A stretch of 13,715 nucleotides of DNA from Gp6-AA40 sp050742535. GTDB taxonomy: Bacteria > Acidobacteriota > Vicinamibacteria > Vicinamibacterales > UBA2999. The position numbers were made by a program, and so were the translations under genes. Location: assembly GCA_050742535.1 (NCBI GenBank), contig JBOGIQ010000140.1:1-13715 (forward strand), given 5' to 3'. The stretch's first letter is position 1. The number at the start of each line of letters is the position of its first letter. This document shows positions 5,851 through 13,715 of this stretch, piece by piece. Under the pieces are notes generated by a model. That model did no database searches. It was given only the letters and a program-made list of their open reading frames with translations, and had not been told where the DNA came from.

Positions 5851-6882
5851 ATGCGGGTGACGACGAAGCTCCTCGCGACGACTGCCACGATCGGCGTCCT
5901 GCTCGGCCTGAACTACCTCTTCGAGCACGGATTCGGCGACTTCCGCTTCAACGCGTATTACGCGCGCATCCTCAACCTGATCGGCATCAACATCACCCTG
6001 GCCGTCAGCCTCAACCTGATCAACGGGCTCGCCGGTCAGTTCTCCATCGGGCACGCCGGCTTCATGGCGGTTGGCGGCTACAGCGCGACGTTCGTCACCG
6101 TGTATTACGGCCGTGCGATCGCGGGCCTGTTCGGTTCCTCGCTGGACGATGCGGTCGGGGCGGCCGTCGTGATGCTGATCAGTCTGCTGACCGGTGCCGC
6201 GGCAGCAGCCGTGGCTGGTCTGGCGGTCGGTATTCCGTCGCTGCGGCTGCGTGGCGACTACCTGGCCATCGTCACGCTCGGGTTCTCCGAGATCATCCGG
6301 GTGATCATTCTGAATATTCCCGCTGTCGGCGGCGCAACCGGGTTTACCGCCGCCATCCCGATCACGAACTTCTTCTGGATCTTTGCGGTGGCAATCCTGA
6401 CGATCGTCATCGTCCGCAATATCGCGACGTCGACGTTCGGCCGGGTGCTCGCCACGATCCGCGGCGACGAAATCGCTGCCGAGGCCATGGGCATCAGCAC
6501 GACGCGTTACAAGGTGCTGGCGTTCGTCATCAGCGCGGCGCTCGCCGGGGTCGCCGGCGGCCTTTCGGGACAACTGTTCGCCAATCCGCTGAATCCACAG
6601 AACCTGAATTTCGTCCGCTCGATCGAAATCATCGTGATGATCGTCATCGGCGGCATCGGCTCGATCACCGGGGCGGTGTTCGGCGCCACGACACTCACCA
6701 TCCTGCCGGAAGCCCTTCGCAGGCTCGACCAGCAGTTTCCCGGGCTCCGTATGGTGACCTACGCCCTGCTGCTCATTCTGATGATGATCTTCCGGCCGCA
6801 GGGATTATTCGGGCGGCGCGAGCTTGGCTGGACGTGGCTGCGGCGCCGCGGCCCGGCGGCCCCGGCCGCGGCGATCAAGTGA
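5851..6882 (+). CDS. livM: Branched-chain amino acid ABC transporter permease LivM
   Basis: Second inner-membrane permease subunit, 343 residues with many hydrophobic segments. Landmarks: LNLINGLAGQFSIGHAGFMAVGGY near the N-terminal third, GIPSLRLRGDYLAIVTLGF SEIIRVI in the middle (an invariant LivM segment), GDEIAAEAMGIS (the ATPase-contact loop), SGQLFANPLNP, and VIGGIGSITGAVFGA near the C-terminus, then FRPQGLFG. The C-terminal tail is rich in Arg, Pro and Ala. ATG 5851 is used; no strong ribosome site is evident, in line with translation coupled to livH. Its TGA (6880-6882) overlaps the livG ATG by one base as TGATG. Confidence 0.95.
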   Translation: MRVTTKLLATTATIGVLLGLNYLFEHGFGDFRFNAYYARILNLIGINITLAVSLNLINGLAGQFSIGHAGFMAVGGYSATFVTVYYGRAIAGLFGSSLDDAVGAAVVMLISLLTGAAAAAVAGLAVGIPSLRLRGDYLAIVTLGFSEIIRVIILNIPAVGGATGFTAAIPITNFFWIFAVAILTIVIVRNIATSTFGRVLATIRGDEIAAEAMGISTTRYKVLAFVISAALAGVAGGLSGQLFANPLNPQNLNFVRSIEIIVMIVIGGIGSITGAVFGATTLTILPEALRRLDQQFPGLRMVTYALLLILMMIFRPQGLFGRRELGWTWLRRRGPAAPAAAIK

Positions 6883-7649
6883 TGACCACTGCGCTGCTGG
6901 AGACACGTGCAGTCACCAAGCGATTCGGCGGGCTGACGGCCGTCAAGACGCTCACCATGAAGGTGGAACGCGGGGCCTTGTACGGGCTGATCGGACCCAA
7001 CGGCGCCGGAAAGACGACAGTCTTCAATCTGCTCACCGGTGTCTACGACCCGACCGACGGCGACATGCTCTTCCAGGGGGTTCGCATCGAGGGCCGCAAG
7101 CCGCACGAGATCACGCGCCTCGGCATCGCGCGCACGTTCCAGAACATCCGCCTGTTTCCCGACCTGAGCGTGCTCGAGAACGTGATGGCCGCGCGGCACC
7201 TCCGCAGCCGGCAGACCTTCGCCGACGCGGTCCTGGGTACCTCACGTCATCACGAGGAAGAACACGAAATCCGGGCCCGATCGATGGCGCTGCTCGAGCT
7301 CTTCGATCTCCAGCGCCTGGCCAACGAGACAGCCATCAGCCTTCCCTACGGCAGTCAGCGCCGGCTCGAGATCGCTCGCGCGCTGGCGACCGACCCGCAA
7401 CTGCTCTTGCTCGACGAGCCGGCGGCCGGCATGAATCCGCAGGAGGCGCTCGATCTCATGCGCGTGATCCGGCGGTTGCGGGACGAGTTCGCGCTGACGA
7501 TCCTGTTGGTCGAACACAACATGAAGGTGGTGATGGGGGTCTGCGAGACGGTCCACGTCATCGACTACGGCGAGACGATCGCTATCGGGCCGCCGGCTGA
7601 GATTCAGAAGAATCCCAAGGTGATCGAAGCGTACCTGGGTGGCGCCTGA
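6882..7649 (+). CDS. livG: Branched-chain amino acid ABC transporter ATP-binding protein LivG
   Basis: Cytoplasmic ATPase subunit, 255 residues. Start taken as ATG 6882, which overlaps the livM stop as TGATG and gives the usual N-terminus (L-L-E-T-R-A-V-T-K-R-F-G-G); an in-frame start at 6834 would only add an arginine/proline-rich leader inside livM. Walker A GPNGAGKTT is at 38-46, the Q-loop Gln at 87 (TFQNIRLFPDLSVLENV), the signature is the LivG-type LPYGSQRRLEIARAL from 154, Walker B LLLLDEP has D178/E179, and the switch His is H212 in VEHNMK. The longer segment before the signature (about 103-150, charged HHEEEHE) is normal for LivG. Pairs with LivF to drive the importer. All catalytic residues are intact. 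Confidence 0.96.
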   Translation: MTTALLETRAVTKRFGGLTAVKTLTMKVERGALYGLIGPNGAGKTTVFNLLTGVYDPTDGDMLFQGVRIEGRKPHEITRLGIARTFQNIRLFPDLSVLENVMAARHLRSRQTFADAVLGTSRHHEEEHEIRARSMALLELFDLQRLANETAISLPYGSQRRLEIARALATDPQLLLLDEPAAGMNPQEALDLMRVIRRLRDEFALTILLVEHNMKVVMGVCETVHVIDYGETIAIGPPAEIQKNPKVIEAYLGGA

Positions 7650-7662
7650 GGCCGGACGACCG

Positions 7663-8367
<705 letters not shown>

Positions 8368-8997
8368 TCATTCGAGGATTCGCAAGAACGCTGTCACCCT
8401 TTCAGCCGGATCGCCGACGAGCAGGTCGGAGATCACCGCGACGGACGAGGCACCCGCGTCGATCGCCGCGCGCGCGTTCCCGAGGTTGACACCTCCAATC
8501 GCGACAACCGGGATCGACCCGGCCAGGCGAGCGGCGGCGGAGACGAGCTCGAGCCCTACTGCGCTATAGCCCGTGTCCTTCGTGGCCGTTCCAAACACAG
8601 GTCCAACGGCAATGTAGGAGATCGGCTCCTGCAGCGCTCCTTCCACCTGGGCGACGGTGTGGGTCGAGAAGCCGATAATCGCCGCCGGGCCGAGCTGTGC
8701 GCGCGCAGCCGCCGGTGAAAGATCCTCCTGTCCGACGTGTACTCCGGCCGCACCCGACAAACGCGCCACATCGACGCGATCATTCACGATGATCCGCGCC
8801 TCGTATTCGTCGGCCAGCGCGACGACTGCGTCGCTCAGGTCGAGAAAGGCGCCGGACGGTAGATCCTTGGCGCGTAGCTGAAGGAAACGTGCGCCGCCGT
8901 CGAGAAACGCCCGCGCCAGCTCTGTCGGTTTCCAGCCGGCACCGGCCGCCCCCTGGACGTCGACGATCGCGTGGAGAACGGAAAGGTCCGTGTTCAT
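8368..8997 (-). CDS. thiE: Thiamine-phosphate synthase
   Basis: Joins hydroxymethylpyrimidine diphosphate with the thiazole phosphate to make thiamine monophosphate. The 209-residue protein is a full-length TIM-barrel ThiE: QLRAKD at 40-45, NDRVD at 72-76, HVGQEDL at 87-93, GFSTH at 109-113, GPVFGTATK at 132-140, VVAIGGVN at 164-171, and the final phosphate-binding GASSVAVIS at 182-190. ATG 8997 is preferred; a TTG at 9021 would only add eight residues running through the putative promoter. No other thiamine gene is in the window, so this is a stand-alone thiE. It is divergent from the VWFA-related gene and convergent with livF. ThiE-like TenI proteins are the alternative, but the conserved substrate motifs favour ThiE. 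Confidence 0.92.
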   Translation of the reverse strand: MNTDLSVLHAIVDVQGAAGAGWKPTELARAFLDGGARFLQLRAKDLPSGAFLDLSDAVVALADEYEARIIVNDRVDVARLSGAAGVHVGQEDLSPAAARAQLGPAAIIGFSTHTVAQVEGALQEPISYIAVGPVFGTATKDTGYSAVGLELVSAAARLAGSIPVVAIGGVNLGNARAAIDAGASSVAVISDLLVGDPAERVTAFLRILE

Positions 8998-9007
8998 CGT
9001 TCGTCGG

Positions 9008-9014
9008 TACAATA
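9008..9014. promoter_or_regulatory. Overlapping divergent -10 boxes between thiE and the VWFA gene
   Basis: TACAAT (9008-9013, plus strand, 5 of 6 to TATAAT) lies 13 bp before the ATG 9027. The same bases read on the minus strand give TATTGT (9014-9009, 4 of 6), 11 bp before the thiE ATG 8997. Only 29 bp separate the two starts, so both promoters must occupy the same DNA and each message would have a very short leader. No good -35 is visible on either side. Confidence 0.4.
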
Positions 9015-9026
9015 GCCGCAACCATC

Positions 9027-11009
9027 ATGCGCAGGCTGTGTCTGTCCCTCATCGCGGCACTGACTCCAATCGCCGGCCTGGCCCAGGCGCCCGTCCGGCA
9101 GCCGCCGCAGGAGCCGGTTGCCACCTTCCGCGCCGGTGTCCGCGCGATTCAAGTGGATGCCGTAGTCACCGACGAGGAAGGCAATCCGGTGCGCGGCCTG
9201 ACGACCGAGGACTTCGAAATCATTGAACGGGGCGTTCCGCAGCCCATCACTACGTTTGAAGCGGTCGACATTCCAATCGAACGGCAGTTGCCGGATCTGG
9301 CGGATCCCGATGTCGTCGCGAATGAAGGCGACGGCCGCATTTACATGATCGTGTTCGACTCCATCAGTCCCGCGTTGGCCATGCTTGCCAAACGCGAGCT
9401 GAGGAGGTTTTTCGACGAGCACTTCGGTCCGAGCGACAGCGCGGCAATCATGTTCCTCGACAAGGCCCACCCGAACGCTGGCCAGGATTTCACATCGAAT
9501 CGGCGCCTGTTGATCAAGGGCATCGATAGTTTTGCGGGGTCGCCGGATGAACGTGTCTTTGCGGGGTCGGCCTCGCCGTTTGCCCCGCCAACGGGGCCGG
9601 CTGCGTTCCTGGCCCGTAATCGCATGAGCCGCCTCAAGGACCTCACTGAATTCCTGATCAAGACCCCCGGCCGCCGGAAGGCTATGGTCCTCGTCACCGA
9701 AGCGATCGGCTTCGATGCCATCGACTTCAAGGACTACTCGGGCACGACGCTGAGCCCCGCCGCACAGGACGCCCATGCAGCGATGACCGCGGCGACGCGC
9801 GGGAATATCGCGATCTATCCGATCCATCCCGGCGGCCTCGAGGTTGAAGGCCCCGACGCAACCGCCGAATCGCTCCCTTCGGTCGAAGTGCAGCAGGCGG
9901 CCGCGGGTCAAGCACTCGCGCCCAGGATGGAGATGCGTTCGATCGCAGCCGCTACGGGTGGCTTCGCTCACCTCAACTCCAACACCTTCGGCAACGCGTT
10001 CACGCGCCTCGTGCAGGAGAACAGCGTCTACTACATGCTCGGCTTCAATTCGACGCAAGACAAAGACGACGGTCGGTTTGTTCCGATGCAGGTGCGAGTC
10101 AATCGTCCCGGCCTCAAGGTGCTGGCCAAGGATGGCTATATCGCACCTTTCAAAGGCCGCGATAACATCACGTCTCCGGAACGCACGCCGGGCGTCGGCG
10201 CCGCGCTGGCGAGCCCGGTGCCCGTCGGGGGCGTCACTCTCCGCGCCTTTGCGGCGCCATTCAGGGGACGCGGCAAAACAGCGGCTGTCGCGATCGCACT
10301 CGAGATGGATCCGCAGCGCCTTGGCCTCGTCGAACAGCAGGACGGCGGGTTACGCGGCTCAATCGACGTGCGCCTGGTTCCAATCGACGTCCGCTCCAAA
10401 GTGCTGCCGCAGATCCGGCAGCTGGGCAACATCACCGTGCCGGCCGACGCGCGAGCCGGCGTAGAGCGAGCCGGGCTTCGCGTCCTGACGAAGACCGATC
10501 TTCAGCCCGGACGCTACCAGCTCCGCATCGCCGTCGGAACCGCGCAGCGGGGCGGCAGCGTGATCTACGACCTCGACGTACCTGATTTCAGCAAAAAGGA
10601 ACTCGCCATGAGCGGCGTGGCGCTCCGCGGGCCGAACGATCCGGAAGGCGTGTTCCTGCCAGCCGGCGATCCGCTGCAGGTGCTCGCCATCCGCGCACCG
10701 ACAACGGTCCGGTTGTTCCGCGACGGCGACCGGGTGAGCGTGTTCGCGGAAATCTACGACTCGACGGGCGGCCGACCGCACACGGTGGAGGTGCGGGCCG
10801 CGCTCCGCAACGAAGCGGGCGAGGTGACGACGATCTCGTCGGTGTCCCGTTCGTCCGACGAGCTGAAGAAGAACGGCGACGTGCTGCGCTTCGAAGCGCC
10901 GCTGCCGCTTACGAAGCTTCCCGCCGGCCGTTACGTGGTGTCGATTGAGGCGTCGTCCAGCGCGGACGGAGATCCTGTTTCCCGCAGCGTCCCGTTCCGC
11001 GTTCGCTAA
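9027..11009 (+). CDS. Exported VWFA-related protein of the Acidobacteria type
   Basis: A 660-residue predicted secreted protein. ATG 9027 is chosen because residues 1-21 then form a clean Sec signal peptide (LCLSLIAALTPIAGLAQA); an in-frame GTG at 8889 lies inside thiE on the other strand and would bury the signal. After it comes AIQVDAVVTDEEGNPVRGLTTEDFEI (about 40-66), the standard opening of this family, then a VWA-like domain from about 104 (RIYMIVFDSIS). The metal site is not a canonical DxSxS: Asp111 is followed by S-I-S-P. GRRKAMVLVTEAIGFD near 215 and YYMLGFNSTQDKDDGRF ... VRVNRPGLKVLAKDGYIAPF near 330-370 are typical of the TIGR03436-type 'VWFA-related Acidobacterial domain'. The C-terminal 280 residues look like beta-rich domains without a recognised motif. 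Role unknown, probably protein interaction outside the membrane. Its TAA overlaps the accC stop. Confidence 0.88.
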   Translation: MRRLCLSLIAALTPIAGLAQAPVRQPPQEPVATFRAGVRAIQVDAVVTDEEGNPVRGLTTEDFEIIERGVPQPITTFEAVDIPIERQLPDLADPDVVANEGDGRIYMIVFDSISPALAMLAKRELRRFFDEHFGPSDSAAIMFLDKAHPNAGQDFTSNRRLLIKGIDSFAGSPDERVFAGSASPFAPPTGPAAFLARNRMSRLKDLTEFLIKTPGRRKAMVLVTEAIGFDAIDFKDYSGTTLSPAAQDAHAAMTAATRGNIAIYPIHPGGLEVEGPDATAESLPSVEVQQAAAGQALAPRMEMRSIAAATGGFAHLNSNTFGNAFTRLVQENSVYYMLGFNSTQDKDDGRFVPMQVRVNRPGLKVLAKDGYIAPFKGRDNITSPERTPGVGAALASPVPVGGVTLRAFAAPFRGRGKTAAVAIALEMDPQRLGLVEQQDGGLRGSIDVRLVPIDVRSKVLPQIRQLGNITVPADARAGVERAGLRVLTKTDLQPGRYQLRIAVGTAQRGGSVIYDLDVPDFSKKELAMSGVALRGPNDPEGVFLPAGDPLQVLAIRAPTTVRLFRDGDRVSVFAEIYDSTGGRPHTVEVRAALRNEAGEVTTISSVSRSSDELKKNGDVLRFEAPLPLTKLPAGRYVVSIEASSSADGDPVSRSVPFRVR

Positions 11010-12376
11010 GCCGTTTCGGCGAGCTTGTTCTGCTTCGGCGCCGGCATGAACCGCTCCATGAACCCGGTGCCGAGCCGGCCGGCCTGAAAATCGGCGTCGT
11101 TGAGGATCTTCATGTGCAGCGGCACGGACGTGCTGATGCCTTCGATGACGGTCATCTCCAGCGTGCGGCGCATCCGGGCGATCGCTTCCAGTCGATCGCG
11201 GCCGTGCACGATGATCTTCGCAATCATCGAGTCGTAGTACGGCGACACCGTGCACTCCGAGTGCGCGAAGGTGTCGATGCGGACGCCCGGGCCGCCCGGC
11301 ACGCTCCAGGCGTGGATCAACCCGGGTGATGGCGCGAAGGTCACCGGGTCTTCGGCGTTGATGCGGCACTCGATGGAATGGCCGGTGAAGGTGATGTCGC
11401 TCTGACGGAACGACAGACGTTCGCCCGCGGCAATCCGGATCTGTTCCTTGACGATGTCGATACCGGTCACCATTTCAGTCACCGGATGCTCGACCTGGAG
11501 ACGGGTATTCGTCTCCATGTAATAGAACTTCCCTTCGGCATCCATCAGGAACTCGAACGTGCCCGCGTTCGTGTATTGCACCGCTTTCGCGGCGTCCACG
11601 ACGAGGCTGCCCATCTTGCGGCGGACCTTCTCGCTCAGCACCGGCGACGGCGATTCCTCGATCAGCTTCTGATGCCGCCGCTGAATCGAGCACTCCCGTT
11701 CACCGAGATGGACGAGATTGCCGTGATGGTCGCCGATGATCTGGAACTCGATATGGCGCGGGTTGTCCAGATATTTCTCGATATAGACATCGCCGTTGCC
11801 GAACGCCGCCTCGGCTTCGCGCGTCGCCATCCGTAGCAGCTGCGGGAGCTCCTCGGGGTCGCGCACGACACGCATCCCCCGGCCGCCGCCGCCGGCGACC
11901 GCCTTGATGATCACCGGGTAGCCGATATCACGCGCCACCTTCAGCGCCCGCTCTTCGTTCTCCACCGGCCCGTCGCTGCCCGGGAGCATCGGCACGCCCG
12001 CCTTCTTCATCGCCTTGCGCGCGCGCGCCTTGTCTCCGAGCAGCTTGATCACGCTCGGATCGGGACCGATGAACCGGATGTGGCAGGCCTGGCAGACCTC
12101 GGCGAGGTAGGCGCTTTCCGACAGAAAGCCGTAGCCGGGGTGAATCGCGTCGGCGCCGGTAATCTCGGCGGCGCTGATGATCGCCGGCACGTTCAGGTAG
12201 CTGTCGGCGCTGCGCGGCGGCCCGATGCAGACGTCTTCGTCGGCAAACCGGACGTGGAGGGAGTTCTCGTCCGCTTCCGAGTAGACCGCCACCGTCTTGA
12301 TTCCGAGCTCGCGGCACGCGTGAATGACGCGCAGCGCGATTTCCCCGCGATTCGCGATGAGGATCTTTTTAAACAT
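11006..12376 (-). CDS. accC: Acetyl-CoA carboxylase, biotin carboxylase subunit
   Basis: ATP-grasp enzyme that carboxylates the biotin carried by AccB, the first half-reaction of malonyl-CoA formation for fatty acid synthesis. The 456-residue protein starts with MFKKILIANRGEIALRVI and carries HPGYGFLSE, GDKARAR with Lys116, the ATP-binding lid KAVAGGGGRGM (Lys158), HIEFQI (His208), ECSIQRRHQK, and the catalytic stretch with Glu288 and Arg292 (ETNTRLQVEHPVTE). E. coli AccC has Met at the position of Thr289 and Ile where this has Leu; the same variants occur in carboxylases of other acyl-CoAs, but adjacency to a stand-alone AccB supports AccC. ATG 12376 overlaps the accB stop as TGATG. The last four bases overlap the stop of the convergent VWFA gene. 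Confidence 0.96.
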   Translation of the reverse strand: MFKKILIANRGEIALRVIHACRELGIKTVAVYSEADENSLHVRFADEDVCIGPPRSADSYLNVPAIISAAEITGADAIHPGYGFLSESAYLAEVCQACHIRFIGPDPSVIKLLGDKARARKAMKKAGVPMLPGSDGPVENEERALKVARDIGYPVIIKAVAGGGGRGMRVVRDPEELPQLLRMATREAEAAFGNGDVYIEKYLDNPRHIEFQIIGDHHGNLVHLGERECSIQRRHQKLIEESPSPVLSEKVRRKMGSLVVDAAKAVQYTNAGTFEFLMDAEGKFYYMETNTRLQVEHPVTEMVTGIDIVKEQIRIAAGERLSFRQSDITFTGHSIECRINAEDPVTFAPSPGLIHAWSVPGGPGVRIDTFAHSECTVSPYYDSMIAKIIVHGRDRLEAIARMRRTLEMTVIEGISTSVPLHMKILNDADFQAGRLGTGFMERFMPAPKQNKLAETA

Positions 12377-12861
12377 CAGCTGGGTCTAATCGCAAACAGC
12401 CGCTCGCCGTACTGAACGGCCTGACCGTTTTCGACATACACCTTGACGATCTCGCCGTCGCATTCGGCGTTGATCTCGTTCATCAGCTTCATCGCTTCGA
12501 TGATGCACAGAACCTGCCCTTTGCGCACCGTCTGGCCGGTGTCGACAAACGGCGGAGCTCCCGGTTCCGACGACCGGTAGAAGGTGCCGACGATGGGCGA
12601 CTTGACGATCGCCAGGTCGACGTCTTCGCTCGCCGGTTCGAGCACGGGTGGTTCGCCGGCGCCCGGCGGAGGCGCCGCCGCGGGCGGCGCGGCAGCCGGC
12701 GCCTGCATGGCGACGGCCGGGAGCGGGGGCATCGCCGCCGTCCACGGCGCGGGCGCGTGCTTGCGCAGGCGAAGTGTTTCGCCGTTTCGCTGCAGTTCGA
12801 ACTCGGCGAGCTCGTGCTCGCGCATCAGTTCGAGAATCTCTTTGATCTCGTCTACCGTCAT
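12376..12861 (-). CDS. accB: Acetyl-CoA carboxylase, biotin carboxyl carrier protein
   Basis: Carries covalently bound biotin between AccC and the carboxyltransferase. ATG 12861 gives a 161-residue protein with the usual start (M-T-V-D-E-I-K-E-I-L-E-L-M); an upstream in-frame start at 12906 would lie inside the preceding gene. Layout: short N-terminal domain (1-35), Ala/Pro-rich flexible linker (about 36-77), then the biotinyl domain with SPIVGTFYRSSEPGAPPF, the thumb-containing segment of AccB, and the biotinylation site EAMKLMNEI with Lys125. Both junctions are one-base TGATG overlaps, so translation of the peptidase, accB and accC is probably coupled. No separate ribosome site is visible before the ATG. 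Confidence 0.95.
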   Translation of the reverse strand: MTVDEIKEILELMREHELAEFELQRNGETLRLRKHAPAPWTAAMPPLPAVAMQAPAAAPPAAAPPPGAGEPPVLEPASEDVDLAIVKSPIVGTFYRSSEPGAPPFVDTGQTVRKGQVLCIIEAMKLMNEINAECDGEIVKVYVENGQAVQYGERLFAIRPS

Positions 12862-13715
12862 CAGTCTGGGATCAGAGCGTATGGCACCGATGTGAGGACC
12901 TCGCATCCGCGGGCCGTGACCAGCACATCGTCTTCAATCCGCACGCCCCCCCATCCGGGAAGGTACGCGCCCGGCTCGATCGTAAAGACCATCCCCGGTT
13001 CAAGTGGCACCGGCGCCACATCGGCGCGCGGCCGCGTTACCCTCGGCTCCTCGTGGACGTCGAGGCCGAGACCATGGCCGGTTCCGTGGCCAAACGCCTC
13101 GCCCAGTCCATGTGCGTCGAGAACGCGGCGGGCCGCGCGATCCACATCCGTGGTCGCGATGCCCGGCCTGACGGCGTCGATCGCCGCCTGCTGCGCTTCG
13201 CGCACCGCCTGGTGCACGCGGTGCGCTTCCGCGGACGGGGGCGCGACTGCGACCGTCCGCGTCAAGTCGCTGCAGTATCCGTCCAAGACACCGCCAAAGT
13301 CCAGCACCACCACGTCGCCCCGCTCGAGCACGCGGTCGCCGGCTCGATAGTGCGGCAGGGCCGCGTTCGGCCCCGACGCGACAATCGTATCGAACGCGGG
13401 CCGCTCGAACCCGGCCTCGCGAATCGCCGATTCGATCCGCGCCGCTACGGCGCGTTCGATCGTGCCCGGACGCACCATGTCGAATGCCGCGCGGGCGACG
13501 GGTGTGAGGCGCCGCGCCGCTTCACGCAGGATCGCCATTTCCGCGTCGTCCTTGATGACCCGCGCCTGCTCGACAACCCGTTCCGTCGGCCGCAGCGTCA
13601 CCGCGACACGTCGGGCCGCGGCCGTTCGCACGAGCCACTCGTGGCGCGCCACCGTCAGGTGAGCGGCCTCGAAGCCGACCGTCGTGACGCCCATCTCCGC
13701 CAGGCACTCCAGCAG
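12861..13715 (-). CDS. Xaa-Pro aminopeptidase/dipeptidase (M24 family), N-terminus beyond window
   Basis: Cytoplasmic metallopeptidase that hydrolyses peptide bonds next to proline (PepP/PepQ/YqhT-type). The frame stays open to the right edge (upstream residues read L-L-E-C-L-A-E before M at 13694), so the start and most of the N-terminal creatinase-like domain are outside. The catalytic pita-bread domain is complete: numbering from Met 13694, His115 (ALPHYRAG), metal ligands Asp132 (VVLDFGG), Asp143 (CSDLTRT), His207 (GHGTGHGLGLDVHE), Glu240 (FTIEPGAY) and Glu254 (GVRIEDD). All five metal ligands are intact. Its TGA (12863-12861) overlaps the accB ATG. Peptidase next to accB and accC is a familiar order, usually with efp between; efp is absent here. 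Confidence 0.92.
   Translation of the reverse strand: MLECLAEMGVTTVGFEAAHLTVARHEWLVRTAAARRVAVTLRPTERVVEQARVIKDDAEMAILREAARRLTPVARAAFDMVRPGTIERAVAARIESAIREAGFERPAFDTIVASGPNAALPHYRAGDRVLERGDVVVLDFGGVLDGYCSDLTRTVAVAPPSAEAHRVHQAVREAQQAAIDAVRPGIATTDVDRAARRVLDAHGLGEAFGHGTGHGLGLDVHEEPRVTRPRADVAPVPLEPGMVFTIEPGAYLPGWGGVRIEDDVLVTARGCEVLTSVPYALIPD

Noticed and set aside
3896..6573. Minus-strand open frames of 355, 322 and 256 codons opposite the liv genes
   Set aside because: They mirror codon-position GC bias of the liv genes (rich in His, Asp, Glu, Arg) and show no domain, while every plus-strand gene there is a clear transporter component.
6834..6881. Upstream GTG/ATG-type start for livG at 6834
   Set aside because: It would add 16 Pro/Gly/Arg residues read out of frame from the livM tail; ATG 6882 in the TGATG overlap gives the conserved livG N-terminus.
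8889..9026. Extended start for the VWFA-related protein at 8889
   Set aside because: The added 46 residues are Arg-rich antisense to thiE and would place the signal peptide internally.
8994..10058. Minus-strand 354-codon frame inside the VWFA-related gene
   Set aside because: Antisense shadow; the plus strand has a signal peptide and the known VWFA family motifs.
10359..11369. Minus-strand 336-codon frame spanning the VWFA and accC ends
   Set aside because: It overlaps accC in another frame on the same strand and has an Arg/His-rich composition without motifs.

Overview
The window is high-GC, gene-dense bacterial chromosome and most likely comes from an Acidobacteriota genome, probably Vicinamibacteria-like. 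Three things point there: an exported VWFA-related protein of the type first described from Acidobacteria (9027-11009), an exported protein with the 'DGKPDLSGTW' motif common in that phylum (614-1399), and a short palindrome at 1401-1418 whose minus strand reads V-R-L-K-A-D-T, which I recall as a dispersed repeat in such genomes. The assignment is inference; no rRNA or tRNA gene is present.

Layout, left to right. 1-545: 3' part of coaE (dephospho-CoA kinase), cut by the window edge before its P-loop. 614-1399: the DGKPDLSGTW exported protein. A REP-like hairpin follows, and then two genes on the minus strand: folD (2562-3491) leading into an exported TPR plus HEXXH metallopeptidase (1429-2541). 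Their 20-bp junction lies inside a G/T-rich tandem repeat. A possible 19-codon leader ORF overlaps the folD start. 3548-3748 is a divergent intergenic region with three small hairpins and candidate promoters. 3749-8367: a complete five-gene branched-chain amino acid (HAAT) ABC transporter operon in the order binding lipoprotein, livH, livM, livG, livF, with very short gaps or a one-base overlap. 8368-8997: thiE on the minus strand, its stop codon directly abutting that of livF. 9027-11009: the VWFA-related exported protein, divergent from thiE across only 29 bp. 11006-13715: a minus-strand operon, M24 Xaa-Pro peptidase (cut by the right edge) to accB to accC, each junction a TGATG overlap. The accC stop overlaps the VWFA gene stop by four bases.

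Functionally this is mostly housekeeping: CoA, one-carbon, thiamine and fatty-acid (acetyl-CoA carboxylase) metabolism, plus one complete amino-acid importer, with three lineage-flavoured exported proteins between. The liv cassette should work as one ABC importer: the lipoprotein binds substrate, LivH and LivM form the channel, LivG and LivF hydrolyse ATP. AccB and AccC together form the biotin carboxylase half-reaction of acetyl-CoA carboxylase.

I found no mobile element, CRISPR array, phage gene or convincing undescribed multi-gene system. The items worth a second look are small: palindromic repeats placed at gene ends, a tandem G-rich repeat over a stop/start junction, a candidate leader ORF before folD, and promoter-like -10 boxes lying very close to start codons.
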